A DNA stretch of 13,587 nt from Candidatus Heimdallarchaeota archaeon (GCA_021399405.1 JAAFKL010000274.1:1-13587), one strand, 5' to 3'; positions 1 to 8,102 are shown, counted from the stretch's first letter. The notes: generated from the sequence alone by a model not told the origin. Made by a program: numbers and translations.

Positions 1-687
1 CTCTGGATCCAAATAAATTTTCTCGATGTCTGGATAAGGTTCTTCTATGTATTTCCCATCTACTTGCTCCATCTCAATAGTTTCATCTATTCCTGGAAAA
101 ATTCGGGTGGTTATTTCCCCAATTATAAAACGATCTTTCTGCTTCACTGGTGCCTTGATTCGTATATATTTACTATAATCAAGCCCCATTAGATTTACAT
201 ATTTCTCATGAATAACGCTAATTTTCTTCTCAACATCTTCTCTCTGCATCCTTCTTACATTTAGAAGAAGTGTACGAGGATTATTTGGAATAAGAATTTG
301 ATACAAAGTATAGAGAGAGATAAATTTGATGAACTTCATGATATAGGCACGAAATTTATTTTGTAGAGACTTGCTATAATCAATTTCGTATACACTAATT
401 TTTCCAAAATATCCATGATCATCTCGTTCCATGATTTTGAATCTTTTTCGTATTGATTGATCAATTCTACATTCATTATCTTGGAGGTTATCATCTGGCA
501 ATACCTTGACAATACTGGATTTGATATGAAGAATGTTTTCTTCATCATTTAGCATAACAACAGCGAATTTTCCAGATTTGAGGGATAATCGTATCATCTC
601 CTTTGAATTCAATTGCAAGATGAAGGCACCTAGTGCTTTGTCCCTTCTACTTGTCGGAAGTACAGAGTATATTTTCTTCTCTTTCAT
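1..687 (-). CDS. Partial protein with probable tandem double-psi beta-barrel (Cdc48/VAT N-domain-like) units; 3' end beyond window
   Basis: Reading from ATG at 687 gives 229 uninterrupted codons to the window edge, so the C-terminus is missing. Residues about 18-100 contain ILQLNSKEMIRLSLKSGKF, a variable strand, then ECRIDQSIRKRFKI followed by an acidic turn. This matches the order seen in Cdc48/VAT N-domains (a ligand strand, then 'iRiD..vRknlgv..GD'). Residues about 145-229 begin LLLNVRRMQREDVEKKIS and continue with LMGLDYSKYIRIKAP, resembling the start of archaeal Cdc48 ('lrVaea..rDvGrgiarid...meklGl..GD.veI'). The fragment ends near IYLDPE, where the next 'iriDpe.R' element would be expected. 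This suggests two barrel domains in series, with no signal peptide and a basic cytosolic composition. An AAA+ ATPase may or may not follow beyond the edge. The reading frame is firm; the fold assignment is by eye and moderate. Divergent from the serine hydrolase gene. Confidence 0.6.
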   Translation of the reverse strand, partial: MKEKKIYSVLPTSRRDKALGAFILQLNSKEMIRLSLKSGKFAVVMLNDEENILHIKSSIVKVLPDDNLQDNECRIDQSIRKRFKIMERDDHGYFGKISVYEIDYSKSLQNKFRAYIMKFIKFISLYTLYQILIPNNPRTLLLNVRRMQREDVEKKISVIHEKYVNLMGLDYSKYIRIKAPVKQKDRFIIGEITTRIFPGIDETIEMEQVDGKYIEEPYPDIEKIYLDPE

Positions 688-719
688 GATAGTCTCTTAA
701 TATCTTAAGTGCCTTGTAT

Positions 720-727
720 TATTTAAA
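720..727 (-). promoter_or_regulatory. TATA-like box of the left-edge gene
   Basis: Read on the minus strand this is TTTAAATA, centred about 36 nt upstream of the ATG at 687, which would place transcription start about 10 nt before the start codon. An inverted repeat, CTTAA-TATC-TTAAG (696-709), lies between box and start, where a bound repressor could block initiation. In AT-rich DNA both signals are weak evidence. Confidence 0.3.
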
Positions 728-887
728 ATTTATTTATTGACAAAACAGTTTCCAATAGAGAGCGACTCCAATAAAACACTTCATTAACAAATTAATTGAT
801 ATCTCTCATCTTAAAAATAAAAAAATCACAACTCTCTATTTTCACTCCATTTGAAGATAGCTGTCAACATTTTTTACTTAGTGAGGA

Positions 888-895
888 TTTATATA
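888..895 (+). promoter_or_regulatory. TATA box of the serine hydrolase operon
   Basis: TTTATATA, preceded by purine-rich GAGGA as a possible BRE, is centred about 31 nt before the ATG at 923. The archaeal TATA-to-start distance of about 26-27 nt puts the RNA 5' end within a few nucleotides of that ATG, so the message should be leaderless or nearly so. This decides for the ATG at 923 over the upstream TTG at 851, which lies before the box. Confidence 0.5.
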
Positions 896-922
896 TTTCA
901 GTTTCAATTGAGATATATTCCC

Positions 923-2131
923 ATGAGCTCTATTCATAGAACAGGAAATTATTTTATTTTATTTATTACCTTGATATTATTATTTGATCAGTCATTTCTT
1001 ATTTCTGCAGAATCAGCAAATTGGCCTACAAATAATTGGGATGAGTCCAGTCCTAAAAAACAAGATATGAATATGGACAAATTAGAGGAAATGATGTTAT
1101 ATATTGAGGACGAGGACCTCAAAATTGACTCTGTTGTCATTGTTAAAAATGGGTATATCGTCTTTGAACGCTATCTTAGTTCACCAGGCATGAATGATAT
1201 CAGAGAGTTACATTCTACTGCTAAATCGATAACGTCTATACTTATTGGGATTGCAATTCAGTTAGGATATCTTGAAAGCATAAACCAGAAGATGCTAGAA
1301 TTTTTCCCAAATCGCAATATTAGTAATTTTGATATTCGTAAAGAAGAAATTACAATCAAACATCTATTAGAGATGCGAAGCGGGATACTCTGGGATGAGT
1401 GGAGTTACTCCTACCTTCTTGATGATAGGAATTCATGGTTAGGTATGCATCAAAGTAATGATAGCATACAGTATTTTTTGGACAAACCCATGACTGCAGA
1501 ACCAGGCACTCAGTGGGTCTATAATTCGGGTGGCATTACTTTACTCTCTATAATCTTGGAAAATGCTACTGGTAGAAACATTATTGATTTTGCAAGAGAC
1601 GTATTGTTTAATCCTCTGGGAATTTCGGATTATTATTGGGGTACACATGGTACTCAAAATTATACATACGGGTCTTGTTGTCTAATGCTAACTACCCGTG
1701 ATCTGGCAAAGATTGGTTATCTAATGCTAAATAATGGAAACTGGGATGGTGAACAAATTGTTCCACAAGAATGGGTGAAGGAATCCACCAATTCCTCTTA
1801 TAATTTCTATGAACATGAGGGTTATGGTTACCAGTGGTGGACCTTACCCAAACTAAATGTTTACTATTCTTCCGGGCTTTTCGGGCAAACCATGTTTGTA
1901 GTTCCTGATCATGATATGGTAGTGGTATTTACAGCAGATTCAAATTCAGATCCAATTCACAATATACAAAATCAATTCCTATCTTCCTTCATACTATATG
2001 ATGCCAATCCAAAATTGAATCCAGGATTTATTGTAACAATAGTATTCTTGATTATGCCAGTTTTGATTATCTTACCCTACTGGAAATTTCAACTTCGAAA
2101 ATTGCGTAAACTTAGGGAGGAAACTAAATAA
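923..2131 (+). CDS. Membrane-anchored serine hydrolase, class C beta-lactamase / penicillin-binding-protein-like
   Basis: A 402-residue exported hydrolase of the beta-lactamase superfamily (PF00144 type). Residues 1-30 form a signal peptide with a hydrophobic core at about 10-27 and a possible cut near ISAES. The catalytic SxxK tetrad is STAK at 98-101, and the second motif is YNS at 200-202. The GxSG-like region YSSGLFGQ (315-321) sits where the third, KTG/HxG-like motif occurs. A segment around 366-386 crosses the membrane, followed by a strongly basic tail (KFQLRKLRKLRE), so the enzyme should be held outside the cell by its C-terminus. An in-frame TTG at 851 would add 24 residues ahead of the signal peptide; it is rejected because the TATA box lies inside that extension. 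The substrate cannot be told from sequence: family members are peptidases, esterases and beta-lactamases. The stop overlaps the next gene's start by one base. Confidence 0.85.
   Translation: MSSIHRTGNYFILFITLILLFDQSFLISAESANWPTNNWDESSPKKQDMNMDKLEEMMLYIEDEDLKIDSVVIVKNGYIVFERYLSSPGMNDIRELHSTAKSITSILIGIAIQLGYLESINQKMLEFFPNRNISNFDIRKEEITIKHLLEMRSGILWDEWSYSYLLDDRNSWLGMHQSNDSIQYFLDKPMTAEPGTQWVYNSGGITLLSIILENATGRNIIDFARDVLFNPLGISDYYWGTHGTQNYTYGSCCLMLTTRDLAKIGYLMLNNGNWDGEQIVPQEWVKESTNSSYNFYEHEGYGYQWWTLPKLNVYYSSGLFGQTMFVVPDHDMVVVFTADSNSDPIHNIQNQFLSSFILYDANPKLNPGFIVTIVFLIMPVLIILPYWKFQLRKLRKLREETK
2114..2121 (+). promoter_or_regulatory. Strong Shine-Dalgarno site coupling hydrolase and membrane protein
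   Basis: AGGGAGGA lies inside the last codons of the hydrolase gene, 9 nt before the ATG at 2131. With the TAATG stop/start overlap it indicates translational coupling of the pair. Confidence 0.6.
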
Positions 2132-3039
2132 TGCCATTAGTTATCCCAAAGCAAGTCGTTCAATTATTAATTCCAGGAATTTTCATAACTTTTATAATTT
2201 TTGCGAGGTTGCTGTATTACCATTCCCGGTCAGACTATAAAATGAATTCTTTCAGTAAATTTCTTATGAAGCCATTCTCTTTAGAGCGTCAGTTAAATGG
2301 AACCTTGGATCATGTCTTACAGAGAGAGTTAGTCAACAAAAAAATGAAATCTCTCCTTGTATTATTTTACAGCGGAATTGCTTTATTTCTAGTGGGAAAT
2401 CTGATAGGTCTTTTTTACTTCATCTATGTAGATTTATTTAAGGAACTAAGTCAAGGGAACACTGGTACAATCCGAGAATGGACTGCTATTATAATAAATA
2501 ATCCATTTAGTGGAGAATGGAAAGGATCAATTCCATGGATTTCCTTCGAAAGAAATCTAAATACATGGGACTGGATACTATTCACATCTGCCAATACTAG
2601 TAACCCAACTTTTATGGGAAAATACGCATTTTCGTTAATACAAAACTCAATAGTTATTGCGATTATCTTCTTAATCCCATTATTGTGGGGTCCTATCAGA
2701 ACTTCTTTTGTCCCTTCACTTTTATTTTACTTCATTTCAATGTCGATAGCGACCCATGGGATATTTGAGGCCCTAGCTAGATTAATATCAATTGAATTTA
2801 AACTGGAGACAATCCAATACGGATATCTTATTGTTACAGAAAAGGAGTTAGATGTAATTGATCCTTACAACATTATGTTAAAACTATTGGGAGGCATAAT
2901 CCTGCTATTCTTATTGTTTTTGTTTATTGGGAGAAGGATCGGAAAAGTACATTATCCCAATAGAAAATCCTCCCAAAGATGGTTTATCACATATATGAGT
3001 CTGTACTATTGGGTAAGCTTGGTTGCTATTCTCTTATGA
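2131..3039 (+). CDS. Polytopic membrane protein, tentatively SpoIIM/DUF95-like
   Basis: A 302-residue integral membrane protein without a separate signal peptide. Likely membrane segments lie near residues 10-29, 75-99, 168-187, 193-212, 250-267 and 284-302. A polar loop at about 102-165, rich in Trp and Asn, probably faces outward. The stretch ATHGIFEALARLI (207-219), at the end of a membrane segment, resembles the conserved 'PHGifElpAi' signature of the SpoIIM/DUF95 family, although the usual proline is replaced by threonine. The asparagine before the preceding helix (QNS, 171-173) also fits that family. That assignment is tentative; otherwise the protein is unrecognised. It is co-translated with the serine hydrolase and may serve as its membrane partner. 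It converges on livG with only 8 bp between the stop codons. Confidence 0.75.
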   Translation: MPLVIPKQVVQLLIPGIFITFIIFARLLYYHSRSDYKMNSFSKFLMKPFSLERQLNGTLDHVLQRELVNKKMKSLLVLFYSGIALFLVGNLIGLFYFIYVDLFKELSQGNTGTIREWTAIIINNPFSGEWKGSIPWISFERNLNTWDWILFTSANTSNPTFMGKYAFSLIQNSIVIAIIFLIPLLWGPIRTSFVPSLLFYFISMSIATHGIFEALARLISIEFKLETIQYGYLIVTEKELDVIDPYNIMLKLLGGIILLFLLFLFIGRRIGKVHYPNRKSSQRWFITYMSLYYWVSLVAILL

Positions 3040-3047
3040 ATCTCAAC

Positions 3048-3836
3048 TCATGCTTCCTCAGGACTCTCACCCAGGTAAGCTTCCAGCACAGTTCTATTAT
3101 TCTGTATCTCCTTAGGAGTTCCTTCTGCAATCAGTTTTCCATCAGCAAGAACGAATATTTTGTCACTAAATGCCATAATAACATCCATATTATGCTCAAT
3201 GAGGAAAATATCGATGTTTTTAGTATCTTTTAATTCAATTATTCTATCAAAGATTTTGTTTGCTAAAGTAGGATTTACACCTGCGACTGGCTCATCTAAT
3301 AGCAACAATGAGGGTTGAGTCATTAATAAACGGCCAATTGCCAATAATTTTTGTTGTCCACCTGATAATTCATCTGCAAGATGATCTACCACATGACCTA
3401 TCTCTAGGAATTTCAAGATTGCTAGAGCTTTTTTAACATTAATACCTTCTTGTCTTTTCCAGATAAGTTTACCCATTATTGCCCAGAATACACTCTCACC
3501 TAGCTGTACTTGAGGACTAACCAGCATATTCTCCAAAACTGTCATTTTGGGAAAGTTCCTTGTATGCTGAAAAGTTCGTACCATTCCTTGTAAGGCGATT
3601 ACTTCAGGTTGCATATTGGAAATCTCCTGTTCATCAAATTTGATCTTGGCATTGGACTCATCATAATCCAAAAATCCAGTAATCACATTGTAAAATGTGG
3701 ATTTTCCAGATCCATTGGGACCAATTAGGGAGGTAAGTTGCCCCTTTTCAACTGCTAGAGTTACACCTTGCAAGGCCTTAACTCCCCCAAAATACTTGTA
3801 AACATTTTCTGCTTCTAATTTTACTTTTTTACTCAT
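3048..3836 (-). CDS. livG: Branched-chain amino-acid ABC transporter ATP-binding protein LivG
   Basis: A cytoplasmic ATPase subunit of the HAAT (Liv) importer, 262 residues from ATG 3836. Walker A is GPNGSGKS (39-46), the Q-loop glutamine is Q90 (RTFQHTRNF), the ABC signature is LSGGQQ (157-162), Walker B is LLLLDE (177-182) and the switch histidine is H215 (LIEHN). LivG-type features are FGG.KAL near 16-22 and the P-V-A-G-V-N-P stretch after Walker B. The start is set by GAGGAG at 3845-3850, 8 nt before the ATG; a GTG at 3845 in the same frame would overlap that ribosome-binding site and is rejected. The ATG overlaps the livM stop (ATGA), so translation is coupled. This is the last gene of the operon and pairs with LivF as the two nucleotide-binding subunits. 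Confidence 0.93.
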   Translation of the reverse strand: MSKKVKLEAENVYKYFGGVKALQGVTLAVEKGQLTSLIGPNGSGKSTFYNVITGFLDYDESNAKIKFDEQEISNMQPEVIALQGMVRTFQHTRNFPKMTVLENMLVSPQVQLGESVFWAIMGKLIWKRQEGINVKKALAILKFLEIGHVVDHLADELSGGQQKLLAIGRLLMTQPSLLLLDEPVAGVNPTLANKIFDRIIELKDTKNIDIFLIEHNMDVIMAFSDKIFVLADGKLIAEGTPKEIQNNRTVLEAYLGESPEEA

Positions 3837-5488
3837 GATATCCACTCCTCATCTTCGATACTTGCCTTACTCAGTTTTAACAGATTTTCTAACAATTTGT
3901 TATCCTTACTATCTGTCTGAGAATATTCATGTAAACTGTAATATCTTTCATTGTTATTCCTCTTTTCAGGGATAATACCAGCAGGAGAGTAAATTAAAAA
4001 TACTATCAATATAATTCCGGTCATAATAATGCCAATATTTGACATATCAGCTCTTTGCCCCCATGGATAATTGTATTGAACATTGGCAAAAATAGGTCCT
4101 CTGGTAATTTGGAAGAGCATTTGAACTATAAATGCACCGAAAAAAGCACCTTTGTTATTTCCAGTACCCCCTATAATTAACATAATATAAAGCGTAAAAG
4201 TAACCAATGGAAGATAATTATTTGGAGCAACAAATTTCATGAATTGGGCAAAAATAGCACCAACAAATCCCGCTGCACCAGCTGCAATTGTCAATGCTCT
4301 TAAACGATAGTTAAAAACACTTTTACCCACTGAAATAGCACTTGTTTCATCTTCACGTATGGCACGTAGGGTTCTACCAAAAGGAGAATAATACAATTCT
4401 TCTGCAAAGAGATAAAGTCCAATCAATGAAAAAAGTGTAATAAGCATCGTAAACCATGCAGTAAATCGAATTTCAGTAGATCCGTCAAGTGCCAATCCTA
4501 ATAGATAATTTATCAAAACCACACCATATCCAGCAATAAATACAGAATTTCCATTATTCTTGATTTTTAAGAAAAATTTATTAAGAATTCTTGATGCTCG
4601 TTCGAAGAACTCTAAAATTCTTTTTTCCATCTTATTAATAAATAACTTATTTAGAATTCGTGATGTAAGTCCAAAAAATTTCAAATTTCCATCATACGAT
4701 GATTTTGAGAAAGATTTATACATAATTAAAGATGCAATTCCTAAAAATAATAGTAAATGGAGACCTATAAATGGCTCAGATCCAAATAGAGAATTGTAAT
4801 CACTAGCAATCATTCCTACTGTTATTATTGAGAGTATTAAAACAGATCTTTGAAGTCCAAGATCAGTTTTCTCTTGACTAGAATAATACCTATATATTAG
4901 GTGTGTTAACCCAATTACTATGAATAAAATAACTAATAACTGCCAATTAATAAATAACCCTGAAATAAAAGCCTGAGGCTCAAATTTATCAAATACCATA
5001 TTATTCACTGTAAAACCCAAAATACTACCCAATGCTTGTTCGTTATTAATTACTATTCGAATAATTTCAGCTGCGACAATTGTTACAATTGCTAGATAAT
5101 CCTCTCTCAATTTCAGTGTGGGTAGCGTCAATAGCATACCAAAAAAACCGGTAATAATTATTGAGACTACTAGTCCTGACAAAACCAGAGTTAATCCTTG
5201 GAGAATACCTTGCATTTCAATTGCAAATATAGCATATGAATATCCACCAATTGCGATAAATCCAACTTTTCCAAAATTTGGCAATCCAAGATAACCAACT
5301 TCCAAATTTAATGTTATAGCCATGGCAGCATAAATAAAAATAAGTGCAAAAGAGTTGATAAAATAAGTAGTTCCTGTGATATTACCAGTCATTAATGGTA
5401 AGAAAAATAAGAATATAATTGGAAGCCCAATGGCTACAACCAAAAAATTGCTAGGGTTTTTGTGATATAATTCCTTTATTTTTGACAT
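3833..5488 (-). CDS. livM: Branched-chain amino-acid ABC transporter permease LivM, enlarged
   Basis: A membrane permease subunit of the Liv importer, 551 residues against roughly 300-420 usual for LivM. Family signatures are LNLEVGYLGLPNFGKVGF (60-77), the NBD-contacting loop SPFGRTLRAIREDETSA (368-384) followed by A-A-G-A-A-G-F-V-G-A (402-411), GGTGNNKGAFFGA (440-452) and the terminal SPAGIIP (501-507). Between the two halves an insert at about 185-315 adds two or three membrane segments and a strongly charged loop (256-312). The loop holds a short duplication, SRILNKLF (276-283) and SRILNKFF (299-306). A hydrophilic tail (508-551) is likely cytoplasmic. The start ATG follows AGAGGTGA with 10 bp between the livH stop and this start. 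The stop overlaps the livG ATG. The substrate class is inferred from family and operon only. Confidence 0.92.
   Translation of the reverse strand: MSKIKELYHKNPSNFLVVAIGLPIIFLFFLPLMTGNITGTTYFINSFALIFIYAAMAITLNLEVGYLGLPNFGKVGFIAIGGYSYAIFAIEMQGILQGLTLVLSGLVVSIIITGFFGMLLTLPTLKLREDYLAIVTIVAAEIIRIVINNEQALGSILGFTVNNMVFDKFEPQAFISGLFINWQLLVILFIVIGLTHLIYRYYSSQEKTDLGLQRSVLILSIITVGMIASDYNSLFGSEPFIGLHLLLFLGIASLIMYKSFSKSSYDGNLKFFGLTSRILNKLFINKMEKRILEFFERASRILNKFFLKIKNNGNSVFIAGYGVVLINYLLGLALDGSTEIRFTAWFTMLITLFSLIGLYLFAEELYYSPFGRTLRAIREDETSAISVGKSVFNYRLRALTIAAGAAGFVGAIFAQFMKFVAPNNYLPLVTFTLYIMLIIGGTGNNKGAFFGAFIVQMLFQITRGPIFANVQYNYPWGQRADMSNIGIIMTGIILIVFLIYSPAGIIPEKRNNNERYYSLHEYSQTDSKDNKLLENLLKLSKASIEDEEWIS
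3845..3850 (-). promoter_or_regulatory. Ribosome-binding site that decides the livG start
   Basis: GAGGAG on the minus strand, 8 nt before ATG 3836 and inside the 3' end of livM. It excludes the in-frame GTG at 3845 as the start. Confidence 0.55.
4571..4663 (-). repeat. Short internal duplication within livM
   Basis: Two copies coding for SRILNK(L/F)F, at 4640-4663 and 4571-4594, sit 69 bp apart in frame. The codons differ at several positions (TCA CGA ATT CTA against TCA AGA ATT CTT), so the duplication is old or the similarity convergent. Both copies belong to the charged loop that separates the two halves of the permease. Confidence 0.45.
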
Positions 5489-5498
5489 AATTTCACCT

Positions 5499-7322
5499 CT
5501 ATAATTTTGATCTTGGATCCACTAATCCAAAAATTCCTCTTGGTCTGAACAGCAAGACAATTATGATCATCACAAAAGGTATGACGAATGTCCAGTCTCT
5601 GGAAGCAGTCCAAAATACCAGTTTATCAATATCTGGATCAATTTTTTCCCATCCCACTAACTCAGTATTAACAACAACAGTCAATGATTGAACAAATGCA
5701 ATGATAAATGCGGATATTAATGTCCCTTCGAAGCTATCAAATCCACCCAATATTACGACAGCAAAGATTATCAACAATAATCTAAATCCAGCACCTGGGA
5801 AAAATGATGCAGAGGAAAATCTGAATATAGCACCGGCACCAGTAATTCCAGCTGCCAAGAACCATGTCCAGTAGATCACTCGTTTTGTGTTAATACCAGT
5901 TATTTGCGCTAACTCCATATCATCAGCTGTGGCCCTCATTGATATACCAAGTGTGGTTTTGGTTAATATAGCCCTGAAAATCATAACAGCTATTATCATA
6001 AATGAAAATGCCCATACTTGGTCTCTTAGTACAATTATTTCAATTGTATTGAATATTTGGAATTTCAATCCAAAGAAATCCACTGAACCTAATGGTAAAA
6101 CACTATTATCTATCATCCCTAGGACAAATAAGTTAGAGATTACAAATCCAACTATCAATCCAATTATTCCTGAAACAACTGTATCAGCTCTATTGTTAAA
6201 CTTCCTGAAACCAATATATGCTCCAACAAACAATCCAAGAATTAATGATATTTCAACAAACACTGAATTTTTCAGATTTTCACCTAGTTGATCAAAAAAT
6301 CCAGGATATCTTGGAGCAATTGGATTTTGGAACAATCCACCCCAAATCTCTTGAGATAACTGTCGGATAACCAAACCAAATCCAATTGATCCCACCATTA
6401 ATGTTAATGGTGTGGAATTTCTTAATTGAAGAGGCCCAAATACCAATTTTTCACCTAACATTCCAACAATTCCTGTAATAATAAATATTAATGATATTAG
6501 TAAGAATAAATTCAAATTCGGGAATAATCCATATAGTGGAATAGAGAAGAATAATCCAACTGTTATAGATTCGGAATGGGCAAAATTTCCAAATTTGCGA
6601 ACTCTTGTAGTTAATGTCAGTCCCATTGAGATTAAAATCAATGTTGAGGCATTTACTATCATACCCACTAAATTTAACAATAAATTCGCTGGATTATTGT
6701 CAGAATTTGTTACAACAATAAGATCTAGTAGGAAGATAAAGAATGCACCGCCTATCAACAATGATTTATCTCTGAAAGAGTAAGTTGGGAATTTTTTAAT
6801 TTTAGCTCCAAAAATGAAAATTACTTGCATACCGAAAAGAAATAATAATAACATATGCTGTGTATAATTAACATTGGACGATATATTTACAAGTAATAGT
6901 TGTAATGAAATCAAAACTAAAGTATTTACTAGATGAATTAGATCTAAGTCATTATTATTATTAAATCCCGCGTGTTCCATTTTTAATTTAGAAATTAGAG
7001 TGACACTAAATGCCAATAAAAAGAAATATTGACCCATTGTCAATAGACCCACTGTATCAATAAATAATAGCGATATCAGAACATTAAAAATGATAAATCC
7101 AACAGATAAAGCTTTGGGATTAATATTTATTTTATTGAGAGAGGTTTCTGAAGAATTGGTAAATTCATAATAAACTGTATATACATAGCTTAGAATTAGG
7201 ATTAATTTTATTTCAACATTACTCAATAATGTATCAAATATAACTAGTAAGATAGGCAGTGCAATAAATAAAATTCTGAAAATCTTGTCTTTTCTTAATT
7301 TAGTGTTGTTATTATTACTCAT
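5499..7322 (-). CDS. livH: Branched-chain amino-acid ABC transporter permease LivH with an N-terminal membrane extension
   Basis: The partner permease of LivM, 607 residues where LivH is normally about 290-350. The core begins near residue 213: ASTLILISMGLTLTTRV (225-241), KFGNFAHSE (243-251, the LivH 'NFAHGE' element), FGPLQLRNSTPLTLMVGSIG (295-314), the NBD-contact loop TTLGISMRATADDMELAQI (456-474), AAGITGAGAIF (490-500), VVILGGFDSFEGT (522-534) and the end motif FRPRGIFG (592-599). Residues 1-212 are an added block with about seven membrane segments (near 16-34, 37-53, 72-90, 96-111, 129-147, 156-172 and 187-205) and no recognised family. A further insert near 345-430 adds hydrophobic segments inside the core. 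The ATG at 7322 follows GGTGAT, which contains the livF stop 4 nt upstream, so the two genes are coupled. Confidence 0.92.
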   Translation of the reverse strand: MSNNNNTKLRKDKIFRILFIALPILLVIFDTLLSNVEIKLILILSYVYTVYYEFTNSSETSLNKININPKALSVGFIIFNVLISLLFIDTVGLLTMGQYFFLLAFSVTLISKLKMEHAGFNNNNDLDLIHLVNTLVLISLQLLLVNISSNVNYTQHMLLLFLFGMQVIFIFGAKIKKFPTYSFRDKSLLIGGAFFIFLLDLIVVTNSDNNPANLLLNLVGMIVNASTLILISMGLTLTTRVRKFGNFAHSESITVGLFFSIPLYGLFPNLNLFLLISLIFIITGIVGMLGEKLVFGPLQLRNSTPLTLMVGSIGFGLVIRQLSQEIWGGLFQNPIAPRYPGFFDQLGENLKNSVFVEISLILGLFVGAYIGFRKFNNRADTVVSGIIGLIVGFVISNLFVLGMIDNSVLPLGSVDFFGLKFQIFNTIEIIVLRDQVWAFSFMIIAVMIFRAILTKTTLGISMRATADDMELAQITGINTKRVIYWTWFLAAGITGAGAIFRFSSASFFPGAGFRLLLIIFAVVILGGFDSFEGTLISAFIIAFVQSLTVVVNTELVGWEKIDPDIDKLVFWTASRDWTFVIPFVMIIIVLLFRPRGIFGLVDPRSKL

Positions 7323-7326
7323 ATTA

Positions 7327-8055
7327 TCACCTTTTCCCTAAATAAAGTTCTCCAACTTTTTCGTTTCCAATAAGCTCTGAAGCTGCTCCTTGATATGCAA
7401 TATTTCCAGTTACCAGAACATATCCCCTATCACTTATATTAAGAGCTCTTGTAGCTCTCTGTTCTACCAATAAAATTGAAAGCCCCAAAGCTTTCAGATC
7501 CAATATTTTTGCAAAGATTTCATCAGCCAATATGGGAGCAAGGGCAGCTGTAGGTTCATCTAATAATAGTATATCAGGTTTTGACATTAATGCTCGTGCC
7601 AATGCAAGCATCTGTCTTTCACCACCTGATAATAATGCAGCCTTTTGGTTTGACCTTTCATTCAATATTGGAAATAGACCATATATCGTGTCTAAATCTT
7701 CCTTCACTTGATCTTTATCATTTCTAGCAATAGATCCCAGATGAAGATTTTCCCTTATACTTAGTGTCGGAAAAACATTTGACACCTGTGGCACATAATT
7801 AATGGGTATCCCTCTACGAACAATTTCATAAGGTTTTAGTCCAGTAATATCTATTTCATCGTTAATAATTACTTCTCCTTCCCACGGTTTCACTAATCCT
7901 ATAATAGTCTTAATCAAAGTCGATTTTCCTGATCCATTTGGACCAATTATTGTCACTAATTCACCTTTTCTAAGTTCAATATCTATGCCAAATAATATCT
8001 TTAGCTTACCGTATCCTGAATGAAGATTTTTTGTTTGAATTACTAACTCTTTCAT
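7327..8055 (-). CDS. livF: Branched-chain amino-acid ABC transporter ATP-binding protein LivF
   Basis: The second cytoplasmic ATPase of the importer, 242 residues, a normal LivF length. HSGYGKLKILFGI (12-24) is the LivF-type A-loop region. Walker A is GPNGSGKS (38-45), the Q-loop is YVPQ with Q90, the signature is LSGGERQ (142-148) and Walker B is ILLLDE (162-167). The switch position is VEQ (197-199): glutamine instead of histidine, which is usual for LivF and contrasts with H215 in LivG. It is the first gene of the livFHMG operon, with AGGA about 8 nt before the ATG and a TATA-like box further upstream. It is divergent from the first binding-protein gene. Confidence 0.93.
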   Translation of the reverse strand: MKELVIQTKNLHSGYGKLKILFGIDIELRKGELVTIIGPNGSGKSTLIKTIIGLVKPWEGEVIINDEIDITGLKPYEIVRRGIPINYVPQVSNVFPTLSIRENLHLGSIARNDKDQVKEDLDTIYGLFPILNERSNQKAALLSGGERQMLALARALMSKPDILLLDEPTAALAPILADEIFAKILDLKALGLSILLVEQRATRALNISDRGYVLVTGNIAYQGAASELIGNEKVGELYLGKR

Positions 8056-8092
8056 CTTTAAATTCCTATGTAATACCTACTAAAATCGTACC

Positions 8093-8102
8093 TTTAAAAT
8101 AT
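8093..8102 (-). promoter_or_regulatory. TATA-like box of the livFHMG operon
   Basis: ATATTTTAAA on the minus strand is centred about 42 nt before the livF ATG. A start of transcription near 8070 would leave a leader of about 15 nt, enough to include the AGGA ribosome-binding site. No second promoter is evident inside the operon, whose genes are 4-10 nt apart or overlap. Confidence 0.4.

Noticed and set aside
336..548. 70-residue minus-strand ORF
   Set aside because: It lies in another frame inside the longer open frame 1-687, which has the better composition and a Cdc48-N-like pattern.
851..922. TTG start adding 24 residues to the serine hydrolase
   Set aside because: The extension contains the TATA box, has no ribosome-binding site, and would put a second hydrophobic stretch before a normal signal peptide.
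2979..3233. 84-residue plus-strand ORF across the convergent junction
   Set aside because: It overlaps the end of the membrane-protein gene and the antisense of livG, with a shadow-like composition.
5887..6291. 134-residue plus-strand ORF inside livH
   Set aside because: It is antisense to conserved LivH motifs and has no family signature or promoter of its own.
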